From positions 1-64,000 of the forward strand of contig NW_004191291.1 of the NCBI RefSeq assembly GCF_000224145.3: a stretch of 64,000 nucleotides of DNA. Direction: 5' to 3'. The notes beneath the pieces are model-generated. The model ran no database searches and was not told where the DNA came from. It saw only the letters and a program-made list of their open reading frames with translations. This document shows positions 23,901 through 37,700 of the stretch, piece after piece. The stretch comes from Ciona intestinalis (lineage: Eukaryota; Chordata; Ascidiacea; Phlebobranchia; Cionidae). How positions within the stretch are numbered: the stretch's first letter is position 1; each line of letters begins with the position of its first letter. A program made the translations under genes and the position numbers.

Positions 23901-26900
23901 AAAATTAGCTTTCTAGTTTCTACCTCTCCAGTAACAATTATAATGATGAAGTAGAACAGCGCTACAGGTGGATGTTCATCGTAGGCGGGAATCATAAATC
24001 GTGGGTAACTCCCTCCTGCATATCAAGGGAACAGCACAGCTTTAATAAGTGAACACGTATCGTTATAAACAAGATTGGTCAAAATGATATGTGTATATAC
24101 GCATTGTACACCTTCGGCACTGTTTGTTGAATTGTAAACGAAAAGGCATCTACCCGCTGAACAAGAATAGCGGTTTGATTAAAATACTTTATACGGCTAC
24201 TAAATGCCCAATAACATTTTCTATCTTTTTCCTTCTTTCTAAAATCTCCCAGCAGTTAACTCCAACAATTACTATTTTACTGACTGTCTAGCTGTCTAGC
24301 ACCACACTCTGACTGGTTTGTTTTGCCTTCCTCATGTCGTTGTTCGGTTATGACGTTATGCGAACGCTGTTTTTCTGTTTCAGAAATAGCTGTTATGTGT
24401 TGAGCTGTTAGTATTGTTTTATTTGTCAGCGACTGAACATAATTGTTTTGTAATCTTTTTCTGGGCCCTATTTCTTGATCTCTAACTGTCTGGCTGACTT
24501 AGCTCTTTTTGGGCCATAATTGGAATCTGGCTAGTTTATGTCTTTATGATTTGCGTAATCGTTAATGCATCTATACACATTCATCAAGAGGGGAGCATTA
24601 ATTAAGTCATAGACTACAGTCGCTTATTTGTTACGGCTAAAACTGCAGCCGCGTTCGAGTTAAACCCTGGTTCCTACAGCAGTATTGCACACATAATTAT
24701 ATAGTAGGGTGGGGGAAGATGGGACACCTTTAGCACATAATATCTACATATTCTGATCATGTTTTAAACAATTACTAACGGTCAATGGGAGTCGTGGGCA
24801 TATAGTTTTATAACTTCTTGAATGTTCTTTGTTTACTACTAAACGGGACGAGAAAATACAGGTAAAAGGTGTCCCGTCTTCCCCCACCCTACTGTAGTAC
24901 TCCGTTTCCTTACCTGCCATTAGCACGAAAACTTGTAAGACTGCAATAGCAAGGTTATCAAACGCACCCTCGTATATTCCATCATGTTGGCTGCGTACGA
25001 CGTCTGTAGGGCAAATAAAAGATGATGGCAGGTTTTAAAGAACACTAACTAAGTAATTTTTGATTTAATTATTAAAGAAACATTCATTTTAAGTTCGCAT
25101 GCGTGAACTGTGTAGTATTTAAGTCCTATTAAACTTGGCAAAAACTCATAATGACATTACAAACATTTCGATTCCGATTAATAAATTACATGAGGACCTA
25201 AGGTTAAAGAAGGACTCTCGTTATTATTTTGTTTCTATATTACTGACAATTTTAGACAACCCATTAGTGACCACTGAATTGTGGAATTGCAGGGACGTGC
25301 CTTGCCCAGGGATCCAACGCTCACAATGGTAGCAGCGAGTTTTGAACCAGTGTTAAGTTAGAATTAGAAATAATGTATTAAGTGCAATCAATTAACTAAG
25401 TTATAGTTGGAGTACATTTTGGACAAGAAGAAGAACAACTGGTCAAAGGAAATAAATAGCCAGAACGTGCTTAATAGCTAAATATTGCAGCTCGTAATAC
25501 ATTTCACACGTACCGTTATCATTATACGTGTGCATGAACAAGTGGACGCCAATCACTGAAAACAGAGTGACGTATGCTCCCATGATGAGTAAGAACTGAA
25601 GAAACTTAGGAGTCACCCCCATTATAACCAAACCGGTGCTAAAAATTAAATTAAACGTTATTTTGAAAATCATTTCGTAAAATAACCGAGACTATTAATT
25701 GGTTTTCACACAAGTGGTCATATTCAATCGCATGTCATGTCTCTATCTAAGAAATAATAAACTTTTATAGTTAAATATAAACCGTTACCCATGACATGTG
25801 TTGCGACACTTGTTTATTTTTAATAACAGTTAGCCTATAGGACAGCATTAATAAATCCCTGTAAACATGAGGACGAAACATCATGGATAGTTGTATATTT
25901 TTGCTTAGCTACACTTTTAACAAAAACTCTATTGCAATAAAGGCAGAACATTCGTATGCATAATTTCTTACGCCTTTACCTTCGTAGCGGATGAATACGA
26001 AATATAAGTAAAATTGGCCTCAAAGATCGAAAAATCATTCTTCCCAAAGTAAGGAACAATACATTATCCGTTGCGAGCAGACAAACGAATAACACGTACC
26101 TATAGAAATAAAGTCAATGGTAGGATGTGGTACGTTGGGATAAGGAATAAGAGTAAGTAGAATTCGTTTATAAATGTATTACAACACATGATGACTTACA
26201 ATGTACGATGATTAAGGTGATTGGTAAAGAATATGTGTAAATACGCTTTGGAACGCAGCACCATGTGTTGAGTTTTAAATTTACACTAGTTAACCTTGTC
26301 GTCGCTTTAAAATAATCGTTTCTTGGATTTAAACAAACTTTATTGACGCAGTAATTGGGTAATGTTGAAATTTAGTTTTAATCTTCTGATGTTTAAATAA
26401 AAATAATATTTCAATTTTGATAAATGATAATAAGGTCTAAGAGAATAGTGCTTCAATGCTTCCCCACTTAAATGGTAATAGTTTGGTACAGGCGTCAATC
26501 GTTGTGTGGATTCTTTTTCTCACTCACGCCCGTGGAAGCAGATTATAATGTTCCAAGTATGATCCTCAGCCGGCGGAACATTCATTTTATTTTGTTAATT
26601 TTTATTTTAAAAAATATGGGTCATCGTTACTAATATAACCCTTTTATTTTTAAATTTGCGTTAAAATGTAAACAAAGCCAAAAGTTTACCGATTACTGTG
26701 GTGCCAACGGATTCCCGATGTATGGCAGTTTCCTTGACTCGCGCGTTATAATTATTAATTGGACAATTTTATACATCATGGCTTATGACTATACTTAGTT
26801 AGAAATATTTTATCAACTGGAATCAATTAATTAAAGTTTAAGCTACCTTTTGAATTCATCGATTTTAAACAAAGTAAACAGAAAGTTAATCGTTATTTAC

Positions 26901-28982
26901 TCGCTAATTAAGCCACTACGCGCACAATAGTTTAAACGTTTAAGTGTTCTAAAAATGTTCGTCAGAAGCACATTTAGATTTTAAATTCTGGATAACAAAT
27001 GGTGTTTGACGCTTCGTGGTTCTCTTTGGTTTTAATGCTGGTAGCGTTTCTCGACTTCTCAACTAATTTATCAACATCGCTGATTAATTTTACGATGAAG
27101 TGAATGGGTTCATTGGAATACGAAAGTATAAAACATGCAAACAATACTTACATCCTCCAGTGCATGAATGCAAAAAATTGACGAGGCCGTGAATAAGCAA
27201 GGCACAAAGAAATGTCAACGAAATATATAACACAGCAACTCACACCACCCCATAACGAAATCGGATTTAACTGTTTCGACGCTTTAGATATCATCTAAAA
27301 GGTATACGGTAATTTGTTTTAAATGACAAGTTAATGTAAGTTTTATTTAAACAAAAATTACCAAGTTTTAAATGACAAATAAGTTTTCTGTTGTAAAGTG
27401 TTAGACCCTGACCATTTTCCTAAAATTGAATAAATGTAAACTATTTTTTTCCGCGCGGTGAATCAACGACAGTCATTTATAGTATGGGAGGTCTGTTTTT
27501 ATATATACCATGCTCGGTTATGAGCTACCACGTATGTAAGGTGCCCGTAAGTATATTTTTTAACCTTTTTTATTTATTTAAACAGGCACACCAACGGAAA
27601 ACCAAAATTTGCGTATTGATAAAAAGTCTCAAATGTGATCTAAACGTACCACCTAAGTTTCAAAATACGAAACAGCTTATGAAACAAACGCGCGGCAAAA
27701 CCGGAAATCAATCGGTTTATATGGCCTATTACTTGCGACATGATTTACGCTATCGTTTTCAAAGAAATGAAAATTATGTTATGGTACTGCATCTGATTTC
27801 CCTTAGAAAAAAGTGTCACCGAACTTTGACCGTTTCTAGTTTCTAAAAGTAATATAGAGAAAATTCATAATAAAATTCGGAATTGTTATATCCATATATA
27901 CTCTGATCTATAGAGGCAGGCGCTTCATCAAAAAATAACAGGTAAAGGAAATATACATACAACAATTACCTGAACTGGTTCAAAAGCAGACAAGACGCAA
28001 TGAAACACAACGACGAGAAATAAAAGGGTTGTGTAAACGTAATGTGACGTCAAACGGAGACACCTGTATCATTAATAACATAATTTATATTTATCTGTTC
28101 CATTAATATTAGTCTTGTGTGCTTAAGAAAGCAAAGAAATGGGGAATGCAAGCAAAACTGCTATAGCACACCAAAGATAAAATAAAGGAAATGGTATAAT
28201 TGGGTGGGGGAAGATGGGGCACCTGTAGCACATAATATCCCAATATCCTGATCGTTTAAAAACAATTAACAGCGGTCAATGGGAGTCATGACGAAACTTT
28301 TTTTTATTTTTTGAAGGTTTTTTGTTTACTATCAAACGCGACGAGAAAATAGAATGAAAAGGTCTCCCATCTTTTTCCACGCGAATATATATATATATAT
28401 TTATTAAGAAGAGTATCTGTTAAATCTTGTAAGAAGCAATCAATAGTGTGTCCGTTGCTAATGCGTTGTTTAGCTCACAGCTAGTACAATTCTTGATAAT
28501 TTATTATTGTATAGTAGGGTAGGGGAATACATAATATCCAAATAGCCTGATCGTATTTTAAACAATTAACAACGGTCTGTGGAAGTCGTGAGGACACGGT
28601 TTTATAATTCATTGAATGTTCTTTGTTTACTACCAACTGGAAAGAGAAAACTAAACGAAGAGGTGTCCCATCTTCCCCCATCCTACTATATAATAAATCG
28701 AAAAAACAAAACTCACATACTTACCATCCTGATACATTACGTTTGTCTATCATGCTCCTACCAAGACCAGATTTATAAAAGCGACCAGCCATTGCGTCTT
28801 GGATGTAAGCCGAACTGAGTAAAAATCCCTCACTTCTTAATTGTAACACACATGGTTTAAACGTGATAACCTACTATAAACATAAAACTACTTTACCTCT
28901 GATTTTCCATGTACCGTGACTGCCGACTCGTCGCTGACGTCACAGATATCCGAGACCTGCGTTTTTTTCGAAATACTTTCAT
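17984..28982 (-). CDS. Two-pore-type voltage-gated cation channel (TPC-like), complete, 21 exons
   Basis: Exons in transcript order: 28982-28897, 28814-28725, 28063-27970, 27294-27152, 26099-25980, 25638-25514, 25003-24914, 24015-23924, 23008-22842, 22465-22288, 21957-21862, 21769-21581, 21208-21036, 20794-20676, 20457-20339, 19891-19724, 19376-19253, 19076-18972, 18598-18521, 18366-18233, 18049-17984. All are GT-AG and in phase; 851 aa (human TPC1 is 816). Two six-helix repeats: N-terminal SAYIQDAMAGRFY, S1 TTLLFLVVVFHCVL, S2, S3, S4 RMIFRSLRPILLIFR (about residues 158-175), S5 and pore I LMAGGSYPRFMIPAY, then S6. The I-II linker has LVKAFEILDRNNDGFIDFDQ, an EF-hand, then WKGVMRCLRPK, matching the TPC linker FEGLMRFYKPR. 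Repeat II has a weakly charged S4 (SMIIRLACFKK), pore II FQISLGSSWHK and S6 FIFFYTFMQMLVLNVISAVV. TPCs are endolysosomal or vacuolar Ca2+/Na+ channels; location here is not shown. The first ATG after an in-frame stop (MKVFRKK) was used; MENQSSAY is an alternative start. Confidence 0.9.
18655..18730 (-). mobile_element. SINE tail fragment in a channel intron
   Basis: Minus-strand tail of the SINE family: CCTTGCGTGGCAGGGAATGA, CAGTCGTTATAACACAGGTG. Confidence 0.5.
23190..23290 (+). mobile_element. Degraded SINE body fragment
   Basis: ATAATCACTCATAAATATAC, then GTGGTAACTCAAAGGCGGGC and CAGGGTGTATGAACTAGAAC, correspond to the SINE body in plus orientation. A reverse-orientation fragment lies at 23700-23790. 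Confidence 0.45.
24701..24895. mobile_element. MITE family A, full copy, in a channel intron
   Basis: Left TIR TAGTAGGGTGGGGGAAGATG and right TIR GTCTTCCCCCACCCTACTG enclose the usual body (GGGAGTCGTGGGCATATAG, TTCTTTGTTTACTACTAAAC). The right end lies about 20 bp from the exon 24914-25003 donor. Confidence 0.85.
25250..25350 (-). mobile_element. SINE body fragment
   Basis: CAACCCATTAGTGACCACTG, CTTGCCCAGGGATCC and CACAATGGTAGCAGCGAG are the reverse complement of the SINE body. The head and the tail are missing. Confidence 0.55.
27430..27860 (-). mobile_element. SINE tail fragment joined to a C-type element arm
   Basis: 27430-27580 is a diverged minus-strand SINE tail (TGAATAAATGTAAAC, ATGAGCTACCACGTATGTAA). 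It is followed at 27584-27860 by a C-type arm (GGCACACCAACGGAAAACC, CTCAAATGTGATCTAAACG, TTTGACCGTTTCTAGTTTCT). The 120-codon plus-strand open frame here covers both repeats and is not a gene. The same pairing recurs at 29450-29760. Confidence 0.5.
28203..28387. mobile_element. MITE family A, diverged copy
   Basis: GGGTGGGGGAAGATGGGGCA at the left and GGTCTCCCATCTTTTTCCAC at the right. The right terminus is damaged and abuts a TA run. Confidence 0.7.
28511..28691. mobile_element. MITE family A copy close to channel exon 2
   Basis: Left TATAGTAGGGTAGGGGAA (with an internal deletion just after) and right GTCCCATCTTCCCCCATCCT ACTATA. It ends about 35 bp from the exon 28725-28814 donor. Confidence 0.75.
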
Positions 28983-31739
28983 ATCGCATCGACACAGTCA
29001 AGTCGGGAAAATGAAATTTTGAATTTGGATTGTTAAATTCGTTACGAGTTTTTAAAGCCAGACCTTTCGTGTGATGTTTTATCTAATGAATGTGTGCAAA
29101 CAGTAAAATCGATGATAATAATTACAGCAAATACGACCCCGACACCGAACAATCGGTTAAAACGACGTACAACACGGCTATGGAATAGGAAACGGAAATA
29201 TTAATATCCATTGAAGTTATTAACAATGGCACCAGTGGTGATCTAAATATCCACAATAAATATGGTACAATAAAAATCAAAGCCTCCAATTGGGGGAAAA
29301 CACAAACCTACAACTGGAAACACAAATTAACCTACAAGCATAGCAAAATGACTCAACGTTGGACATGTCGGCTACTATTCAATAAAAGTTACGAATCTGG
29401 ATATAGATTTATTTTAATATGGAACTAATATGTCTAAAGTATTGAATAAATGTAAATGATTTATTTACATCTCGCCGCGGGTCAATGGCAGTCGTTTATA
29501 GCAAGTGAGGTCTGTTTCATATACTCATGCCCGCTTATGAGTTACCACGTATGTAATTTGTGCGTGGTTATATTTTTTGATCTCTTTAATGATCTTTAAA
29601 AAATGCGATCTTAAAAAAAAATCTCACGACCGCAAATACAAACGCTAAAGTAAAAACATCGTTGGTACAAAATGCAGGGGATTTCCCACAAAAAACTGTC
29701 ACTCAACCTTGACCATTTCTAGTTTCTACTAAACTATACTAAAGAAAAAAGTGTTGGGTATAATAAATGCTTTTATTTGAGAATTTTGAAAATTTTAAAA
29801 CATAATCTTGAATTTAATGTAACTTTATTCTCGCGTGGCCGGAAACAAAATTCGTTATAACACGGATGTTCATGCACCTCGTGTCAGCCTACGAGTTACC
29901 ATGTATGTTACTTTATGGGTGATTATTTTTTGAGCGGATTTTTTTATGTATGGCTGATAGTTTGAACAACCCATTAGTGACCACTGGGTTGTGTAGCAAT
30001 TGCCGTTAAGTGTCTTAACCAAAGACACATACGCCCACAATGGTAGCAGCGACGAACCTTGAACCCATTACCTCTGGGTTACCAACCACTTTGCCACGGC
30101 GCCGGTAAAACTTGTTATTTTTTAGCTTTTCGATTAAACATTGCAACACACTATGCTCAACTCACCACATTTTCTTCTATTCTTTATATACATTTTTATA
30201 TTAAATGTTTATTATGCCTTCCTACTGGTACCATCTTTTAAAAAAATCGATCGTTTATGTTGAAAACTTAGTTTAAAAAAGCGCTTGAGTTAGCATAGCC
30301 CATACTATAGTCAATTTTGTAGCTATAGGTTTATTCTAAAAATTAACACGTACTAAATTCAATATTGTTTTTAAATAGTAGGTTGGGGGAAGACGGGGCA
30401 CCTTTGGCACATAGTGAGAAAAAAGAAACGATCAAAGTTCACTCACATTTTTTTAATCCCGTGCATTTTCGCACGCTCAAATACTATTTTACTCCAGCGT
30501 TTTTCCCGCCATTTTTTTTCAGAAACTGTTTCCTTTTTATCAGTTTTGGTGGTACCTTTACGTCACATTAAGCATCTTTATCCATATTCAAATTTTAGTT
30601 TACGTTGGGCTGCACCTATAAATAAATTCTGCGTTGCCTCTTTCATTAGTTAACAATCTTGTTCTTTACAATTTTTATTTTTGGTTAGAAGCAGTTCAGG
30701 AGAAATTGCAGGCAGCTGTTCTTCGGAAACATAAAAGAACGAGAATTATTCGAATATGAAGTTAGTTCGTTTTGGTAAAACTAAAAAAAATAACCAGGTC
30801 ACAAAGAAACAAACGAAAATTGTATATGGAATAATACGCAATATACTGCGGAATATATGGTTCAAATTATGTACGTAATGAGTTTGACCCACAAACGCTC
30901 GTTTCTTGTAATATTGTGTAAGCTGTAATATATGTATATACATAGGTAAAACTTAAAACGTGTGTACGGAAACAACGTACCAAAGCTATAGCACCGCAAG
31001 ATTGGGATATAAAAACGACATAACGCTTAGAATTGCTTGATCGTGTGATATGTACAGTAAGTAGAAAATCAATTGTCGTGTTTGGGATGGTAAATGTACA
31101 CAGAATTTGTAATTGTAAATTTGGGCTTATGTTTTGCTCATTTTAGCTCAGTTTCAGGCGCAAAGTGGTAAAAAATGGCATGTTAAAATACAGTTACAAT
31201 ATAGGCGAGTTTTAAATACTTGCTTATGTGGCGTTTGCTGCAAGAGGAAATGAAGGCAAACGCAATGCGATAAAATATGGTTGCAACATCCAAGGTATGG
31301 GCAGGGAATACAGAAAAGTGGGAGAAAAATAAAATATAAAAAGTTTCTAACCGTCTTTGGTGAAAGGCGAGTTTAATCTGGTGGGAAATATGAGTTAATT
31401 TTTGGCAAGAGTTGAAAAGTGTGGACACGCAAGAAGTATGGAGATGATTGGTCTGGTTTCTTGCACATCAGCGTAGTTGTGTTGTTCACAATAATTTAGT
31501 TACTGTACCATACTGCATGGTAAGTGATGATTGGTTAGCGTCATTCGCATGATGGCAAGCAGCCAATAGGCGCACGATTTAATCACGAGGCTTGCCCAAT
31601 TGAGATTATAATGGATTTGTGTTTTAGCTGGTAGGTATTAGTCAAATGTTACGTCTTTGAAAATGTCTTTTTGGCGAACACCGCAAAGCCAAAAGCGTTC
31701 GAATTTCAGCGGTATTATGACATCACAGAGGGTGTATTG
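28983..31739. other. Spacer between channel and transporter: repeats, no gene seen
   Basis: Holds the channel promoter side, a SINE tail plus C-type arm (29450-29760), a SINE (29829-30107), the left end of a family A MITE (30375-30415) and an inverted C-type arm (30440-30620). From about 30650 to 31739 I see no coding exon or repeat. An ATTAAA (minus strand) at 31578-31583 could be the poly(A) signal of the transporter gene. Confidence 0.5.
29829..30107 (-). mobile_element. tRNA-derived SINE, nearly complete
   Basis: Minus-strand copy: tail CTCGCGTGGCCGGAAAC, body CACCTCGTGTCAGCCTACGA, CATTAGTGACCACTGGGTTG, CATACGCCCACAATGGTAGC, and head CCACTTTGCCACGGCGCCGG at the plus-strand right end. Confidence 0.8.
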
Positions 31740-34700
31740 TTAAACACTTGTCACGATATCTTCATCAATGAGAATTTCAATCCCCCCTCTCTCCCTGTGA
31801 CTTGTGTAATCACTGAGGAAAAGTTCCCCGTTGCCATGCGAGATGTCACCACCCCCGTTGCTGGGTGAAGTACCCATGTGTGGGGTGAACGAATTACGCA
31901 ATCGCTGAAAGTTAACACACAAAAATAAAAAACTTATATTTTAAGGTTTTATAAAATTAATGAAAAGGCTATATACAATATTAGATTTGATAGGATTGTT
32001 TTTATCAGAAACACAATTTATTTCATGTTAAATGCACGCAGTAGGAATAGTTAGTAAGATGATATTTTAACATACACAATTACTAACTATTAATTTAATG
32101 AATATCGCAACAAAATTTTTCTAAAATCAAGGTACATCAAAATGCACATAAGCACTGAAAAATAATACCAAGTTTTAAATTAATTAAACTGTTTTTAATT
32201 TATAAAATATTACCACATTATATTTACTCATTTTCTCTGGCAGCTTAACAAGTTATAACATGGGTCTGTTCTCTGTTGCAAACCATTTACATTGGACTTG
32301 CACCCACTTTGAACTATAACCATTACGCATATTTAATTCATTACCCAATCTATGTCATTAAAGAAATTAAAATAGAACTTTATGCTACCAAAACATATTT
32401 TAAACCACCATAAAGTAATTATTATCCTCACCCCAATACATGGTCCACCAGATTGCAAAACACGGATGATGGCTACCAGTATGAGCACAAGGAACACAAA
32501 ACCAACCATCACACTTCCGGCCACCAACGTCCATCCATTTGTTGCATTGTGTGGAAGATATAATCGAGGTCCCATGCTACCTACGCCATCACGTATAATG
32601 CCAACTATCGAATATACTAAACAACCCTGCGTGCGTAAATTGAATAAAAGACATTTAATATGTTATTTAAAAAAATTATGTCTTTCAAGTTTTGCTGTAT
32701 TGCATAGTTGAAAAAGTGAATCTTCTGGCATAACACATTCTACGAACATTTTATAATAAACGATATTCTCGTTAAAGTTAGGAGTTAATATTATATATGT
32801 TGACATAATCCATCGTCTCCAGATGTAAGTGATTAATGTTGTGCTCGCTAGTTGTTGTATATTCACACTGTTTGTGTTTAATTATACCAAAATATAAGCT
32901 CACCAGTAAAACAAGTGGGCTGACACCTCCCCACATGACTGACCAGAAATGACTTTTAAGACAAGCGTTTCGCGTCATTGCTTTTGTGTTCGTGCCAAGA
33001 AGTTTGAATCCTGTAGAAAATTTGTTTTTACTTAAAAAACACAAAATTTATCACATGACAGGGAAACTTTATTACACAGATGTTCTATTTCATACACCTC
33101 TTGTGCCCTTACTCCCATGTATGTAATTTTGGGGATTATTGCTTTCCTGTTTTTATGCATGGACGAGTGACAATTAGTGTCTGCTCAAAATGACAGCGGT
33201 GGGTATACCTGAATACTTGTTGTTTAACAAATTTAGTAAAATCACAAATTTTATCCTATAAAAATGTATAACGTAACTTACCAAATGAATATGAGAGAAG
33301 CAAAAGTTCCGCAAGAGCTATAATGATGAAGCAGAATGGAAGGGAAAATGTGTCGAAGAATTCAATCATCTGCAATCCTGTCCACTGGGAGATAAAAGTG
33401 GATTAAATATGAATGTGTGGCATGCATTGGGTGGGACTCATTGCTATAAATAATATTTAACTCTGGAACACATAAGACATATATGATGCATGTCAGTGTG
33501 TGTGTATTCCATTTGGCAGCATTCTACACATGTGGCATCACTGGCATGTGAAGTATATAAACCGTGATCTTTACAAAAAATAAATAGAAATAAGTAAATG
33601 AATGGGTGTAACTTGCCTTAACCTGGAGTGGCCGGAAAATGACAGCCCTTATAACAAGGTGTTCTGTTTCACACACATCGTGCCAACTTACAAGTTTCCA
33701 AGAATGTAGCGTTGTGATTGTTTTTTTTTTGGGAACCTTTATGTTTTACGTGTAACTGACAATTCGAACAACCCATTAGTGACCAGGGGTTATAGCAATT
33801 GCCGTTAAGTGTAAAGACACATATATGCCTACAAACAATGGTAGCAGCAACGAGCCTTGAACCCATTACCTCTTGAGTACCAAAAATTAAAATATACATG
33901 ATTGTGTTGTTATCGATCTGCTATGTAATCTTATAAAACTTTACATAGGCTGCAAGTAAAACATTTTGTAAAGTAGTGTAGTGCAGGCCATGCTGGTATG
34001 GGACTTGGGGACACAACTCAATGTTGTGTTTGTTTGCATTTTTTGCCTTACTGTTACGTAACTGTGGAAGTTTGTAATTAGTTGTTTAATTTATATATTA
34101 TACAAAAGAAATTGTTAAACTTATTTTGGCTAAATCTTACTTGTAAGAGACAAGGTAGTCCGTAGTAAATTCCAAACGAGATGAGCAAGAGGAAGATGGT
34201 GGTGATGATGCGAAGGATCAGTTTACGGAAGATTTTCACAGAATCCGAAATACAAGAGAGGATGCATTCCAAACATGGAAACTAAAAAAAAATTAAATAT
34301 TAGATGGAAAAGAATGTTAATATATATATTATATGTAAATCACTTGGGTGGGAAAAATAAAACATATAGAGTGATTTATTAAACTTAAGGTAAATAATTA
34401 AAGTGTCACATGATTCTAATGTTTCCAAAAGTTTTTGTTTAATCTACAAATCACAATCAATGGAATTCCTATATAATTTCTAGTATTTGAATATGCTCTC
34501 CGAATATGTGGTGTTTTTTTCTATAACCCTGTGAGCAGTAAAGTACATATGATTTGTACCATAAGTACCGGTATATTGTTTTTTCTACACAAACCACAAA
34601 CACCAGACAGCACATGCAAAGCTGTAATACATCAGTTTCGATATTTCAACAAACTAAAAACTAAGATTGATTTTAGTATATACTGGAATTACATTGTGTA

Positions 34701-37700
34701 TTACAGTAATGCACTTCTTCTACAATTTACAAGTGTGTCCCTTAAACTGTTCACTGTGAATGATTGGTGAGATTTCTTTGAACTATGGATGGGATTTCTT
34801 ATTCTGTCTTTTTGTTTTAAACATTTTTCAATCTTTGCTTATGTGTATCCAATAGAAAATAGAAGTTAGTATTTGAAAGGTGAATCTTTCATAAACTTTT
34901 AATATTTAAACCCTTTGTTAAATGTTGTTTCATTGTTTGTTAAACTTTTTATTTCATTGTGCAGTGATTACTTTTATTAAAAACGAACATTTCAAACTAA
35001 AAAAATGGCCGTCAAAACCTAAGATTTTGATTACACTCAGATAAAGAAGAAATAGTGTTTTAGGAATAGGTTGTTTCATCACATTCAAACTTACCATTGC
35101 AGTAGCCGATGATAAAAACATTGATATGAATACGACGAGACTCCATGGAAGATCATCCCCCCACATTTGTGATAATGCTTCCGAATACATAACCAAAGGA
35201 ACCATAGGTCCGCTGACATTTGAAAGCACTTTGGATAAATCGGGACGTAGTGTCATGGTCCCCAGGTGACCAACTACCCCAAATACAGAAATCGTTGATA
35301 AAATTGAAAGAATTGGCGCCACTCCGATAAGCAGAGATGCATCCACATAATATTTGTTGTAGAATCTGTTGTATGACGACCATGTTATGAGACCACCCCA
35401 TGAAGTTAAAAGTGTTATGAATACTTGACCAACGGCGTCTTTCCAAAGCTGTATTTAATAAAATATTGCTCTTAATAAATTGTTAGAAAAATGCTCATGC
35501 TAACTTACAATTAACCAGTGACAATAACGATAGTGATTCAATAATAAATTACCCATAAATTCACAAAATATAATAATTAATATAAACGCCACAGTTATTT
35601 AATACATAAAAACATATAGAAACATTGTATTCAACATGTTTAACATTTGAGTATCACATGTTACTAAGGTCAACGACCTTAAATAAAGGTGTTTAACTCA
35701 GCATATGAAACAGTTGATAAACAAATGTATAATGTTTAACTATTTGATAAACTGTATCATATCAAATTACAGACACTTATTCTCAAGGAGTACGAATTTT
35801 AATCAAATGGGCTACATAGAAGTAAAACTTACAGTAAATAACTATTATAAACTTTATAAATTTTGCATTATTTGAATTTGTCATATCATATTGATTTCAT
35901 CTATTTTTAGAAAATAAATATTATAATTATTACATTTAGGAATCTATCTTCCACCATGGGTACAATAAATTTCACAATAATAATCACTTTAAAATTTTAA
36001 TTATTTTAAGAAAAAAAAAGTCGCATGATAGGGTTATATAATTTTGTAAATATTCTTTGTTTACTACCAAAATGTAAATGAAATGATGAAAGAGAATAAA
36101 ACAATAAACATTAACTGTTTACCCCAACCGAGGTAAATTTCTTACTTTGGGTGAAATGAAAGCCATCGGATCACTCGGTACAAAAAGATAAATGATTCCA
36201 TTCACTGCTCCATCCAAAGTTACACAACGAACCAGTAACATGACAGAGACCGCAAAAGGTATCGTGCTCAATAGATAAGCCACCTTTAAAGTTGCATGGT
36301 GTTTTTAGATTTAATTATAATTCGTGGGTAAATATGTGTGTTAGTGCATAAAATAACAGATAAATTACGATGCCCAACAATCGAATTTAAGTAACACTAA
36401 CAAATATACATCATGCTTTTAATGAGGGATGCAGGTCTAAAATTGTAAAGTGGCTTAAAGCAAATGTTTCGCAGAGCCTAAATAATGTAAATATATTATA
36501 AAAAAACAACAATCATTTCAAACTGGTTAGCTAGGTCAAGCTTAGAAACTATTTCTGACTTTAAGGAAGACGTATTTATTATTTACTATTTGGTATTCCA
36601 AACTGGCAAGCAGAATTATTTAAGTAATAATAATGATATTAAAATTAAATATTGTAAACAAAATTAAAAATTAGGTTTTCTTGTTTGTAAGGTGTATGAT
36701 AAATATACGTCATTGCCTCTTCATTATTAAGCTTTAACACGTTTTCACAGTTTGAAGGTAAAATGCAGAATAAATTTAATATTTTCAGCCAAGTCACCAA
36801 CCTTGCCAGTGAACTGAACATGTTTTGCCATCGCTATCACACCGGAGAGAAACCGGATTCCAAGAAAGACAGAAATGATGATAATTGGAGGTGCAAGGAC
36901 TTGCGCTGTAGATCCAAACAGAATTCGATCAATGTCGGGTAGATTGTTGCACACTGCATCGTTGTTCACTAAGTTCTTGCTAAGAAAGAAAGTAAAAACG
37001 GTAAAAATGCTAAAATTGCGGATCCATAATAATTTGACCCTCAAATAAAACTTAGTACAAAATTTGAACTCATTTTTACCAGTAGTTTTTTTAAATTTAT
37101 ATAAAAACAGCTTCCTTGGCATATAGATGCATAAACAGCTTTAAACAGGCTGAATGTAAATACATTGTTGGTGGTACAGTAACTACACAGTAACTACTAC
37201 AGTAACTACGTATAATACCGATTGACACATTCATTATGTAGCATGAAACTAAAATTCTTCAATATAGGAATAAGGTAATTTACTCGGTATCTGGTAGGCC
37301 TATTGATTTTATGAGTTTAAGAAACATTTTATTTTTCTGAAACTTTTAGCCAAATTTTTTCGGTAGGTATTTTTCGGTTTGGTATCTTTTTAATGGTCTG
37401 CTTAATTTCTTGTTAAGTACAGTTGAACAAAAAATAAAGTATATGATTATGTGTGTGTGTAAAGTATTTATGTGTTTTATATGAGGATAAAAATGTCAAG
37501 TAAGCAACTGTTTTACTTACGTCCAATATTCTACAGCAGGCGAGGTGTGCGTTCCATCGGCAGTGTAATTACAAACACTTTTCCTGATAAATTCACCATT
37601 TTCAACAATTCCATATCCCTCTCCTTGTCTGTAAGTAAGATGGCCTTGTGAGGCGCAGTTCGGATCTGAAATAAATTACAAATTTTTATTTTGTAACTTT

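Noticed and set aside
27484-27846. 120-codon plus-strand open frame
   Set aside because: It spans the junction of a SINE fragment and a C-type repeat arm, has no domain features, and lies in a channel intron.
32382-32711. 109-codon plus-strand open frame
   Set aside because: Antisense to the transporter exon 32432-32626.
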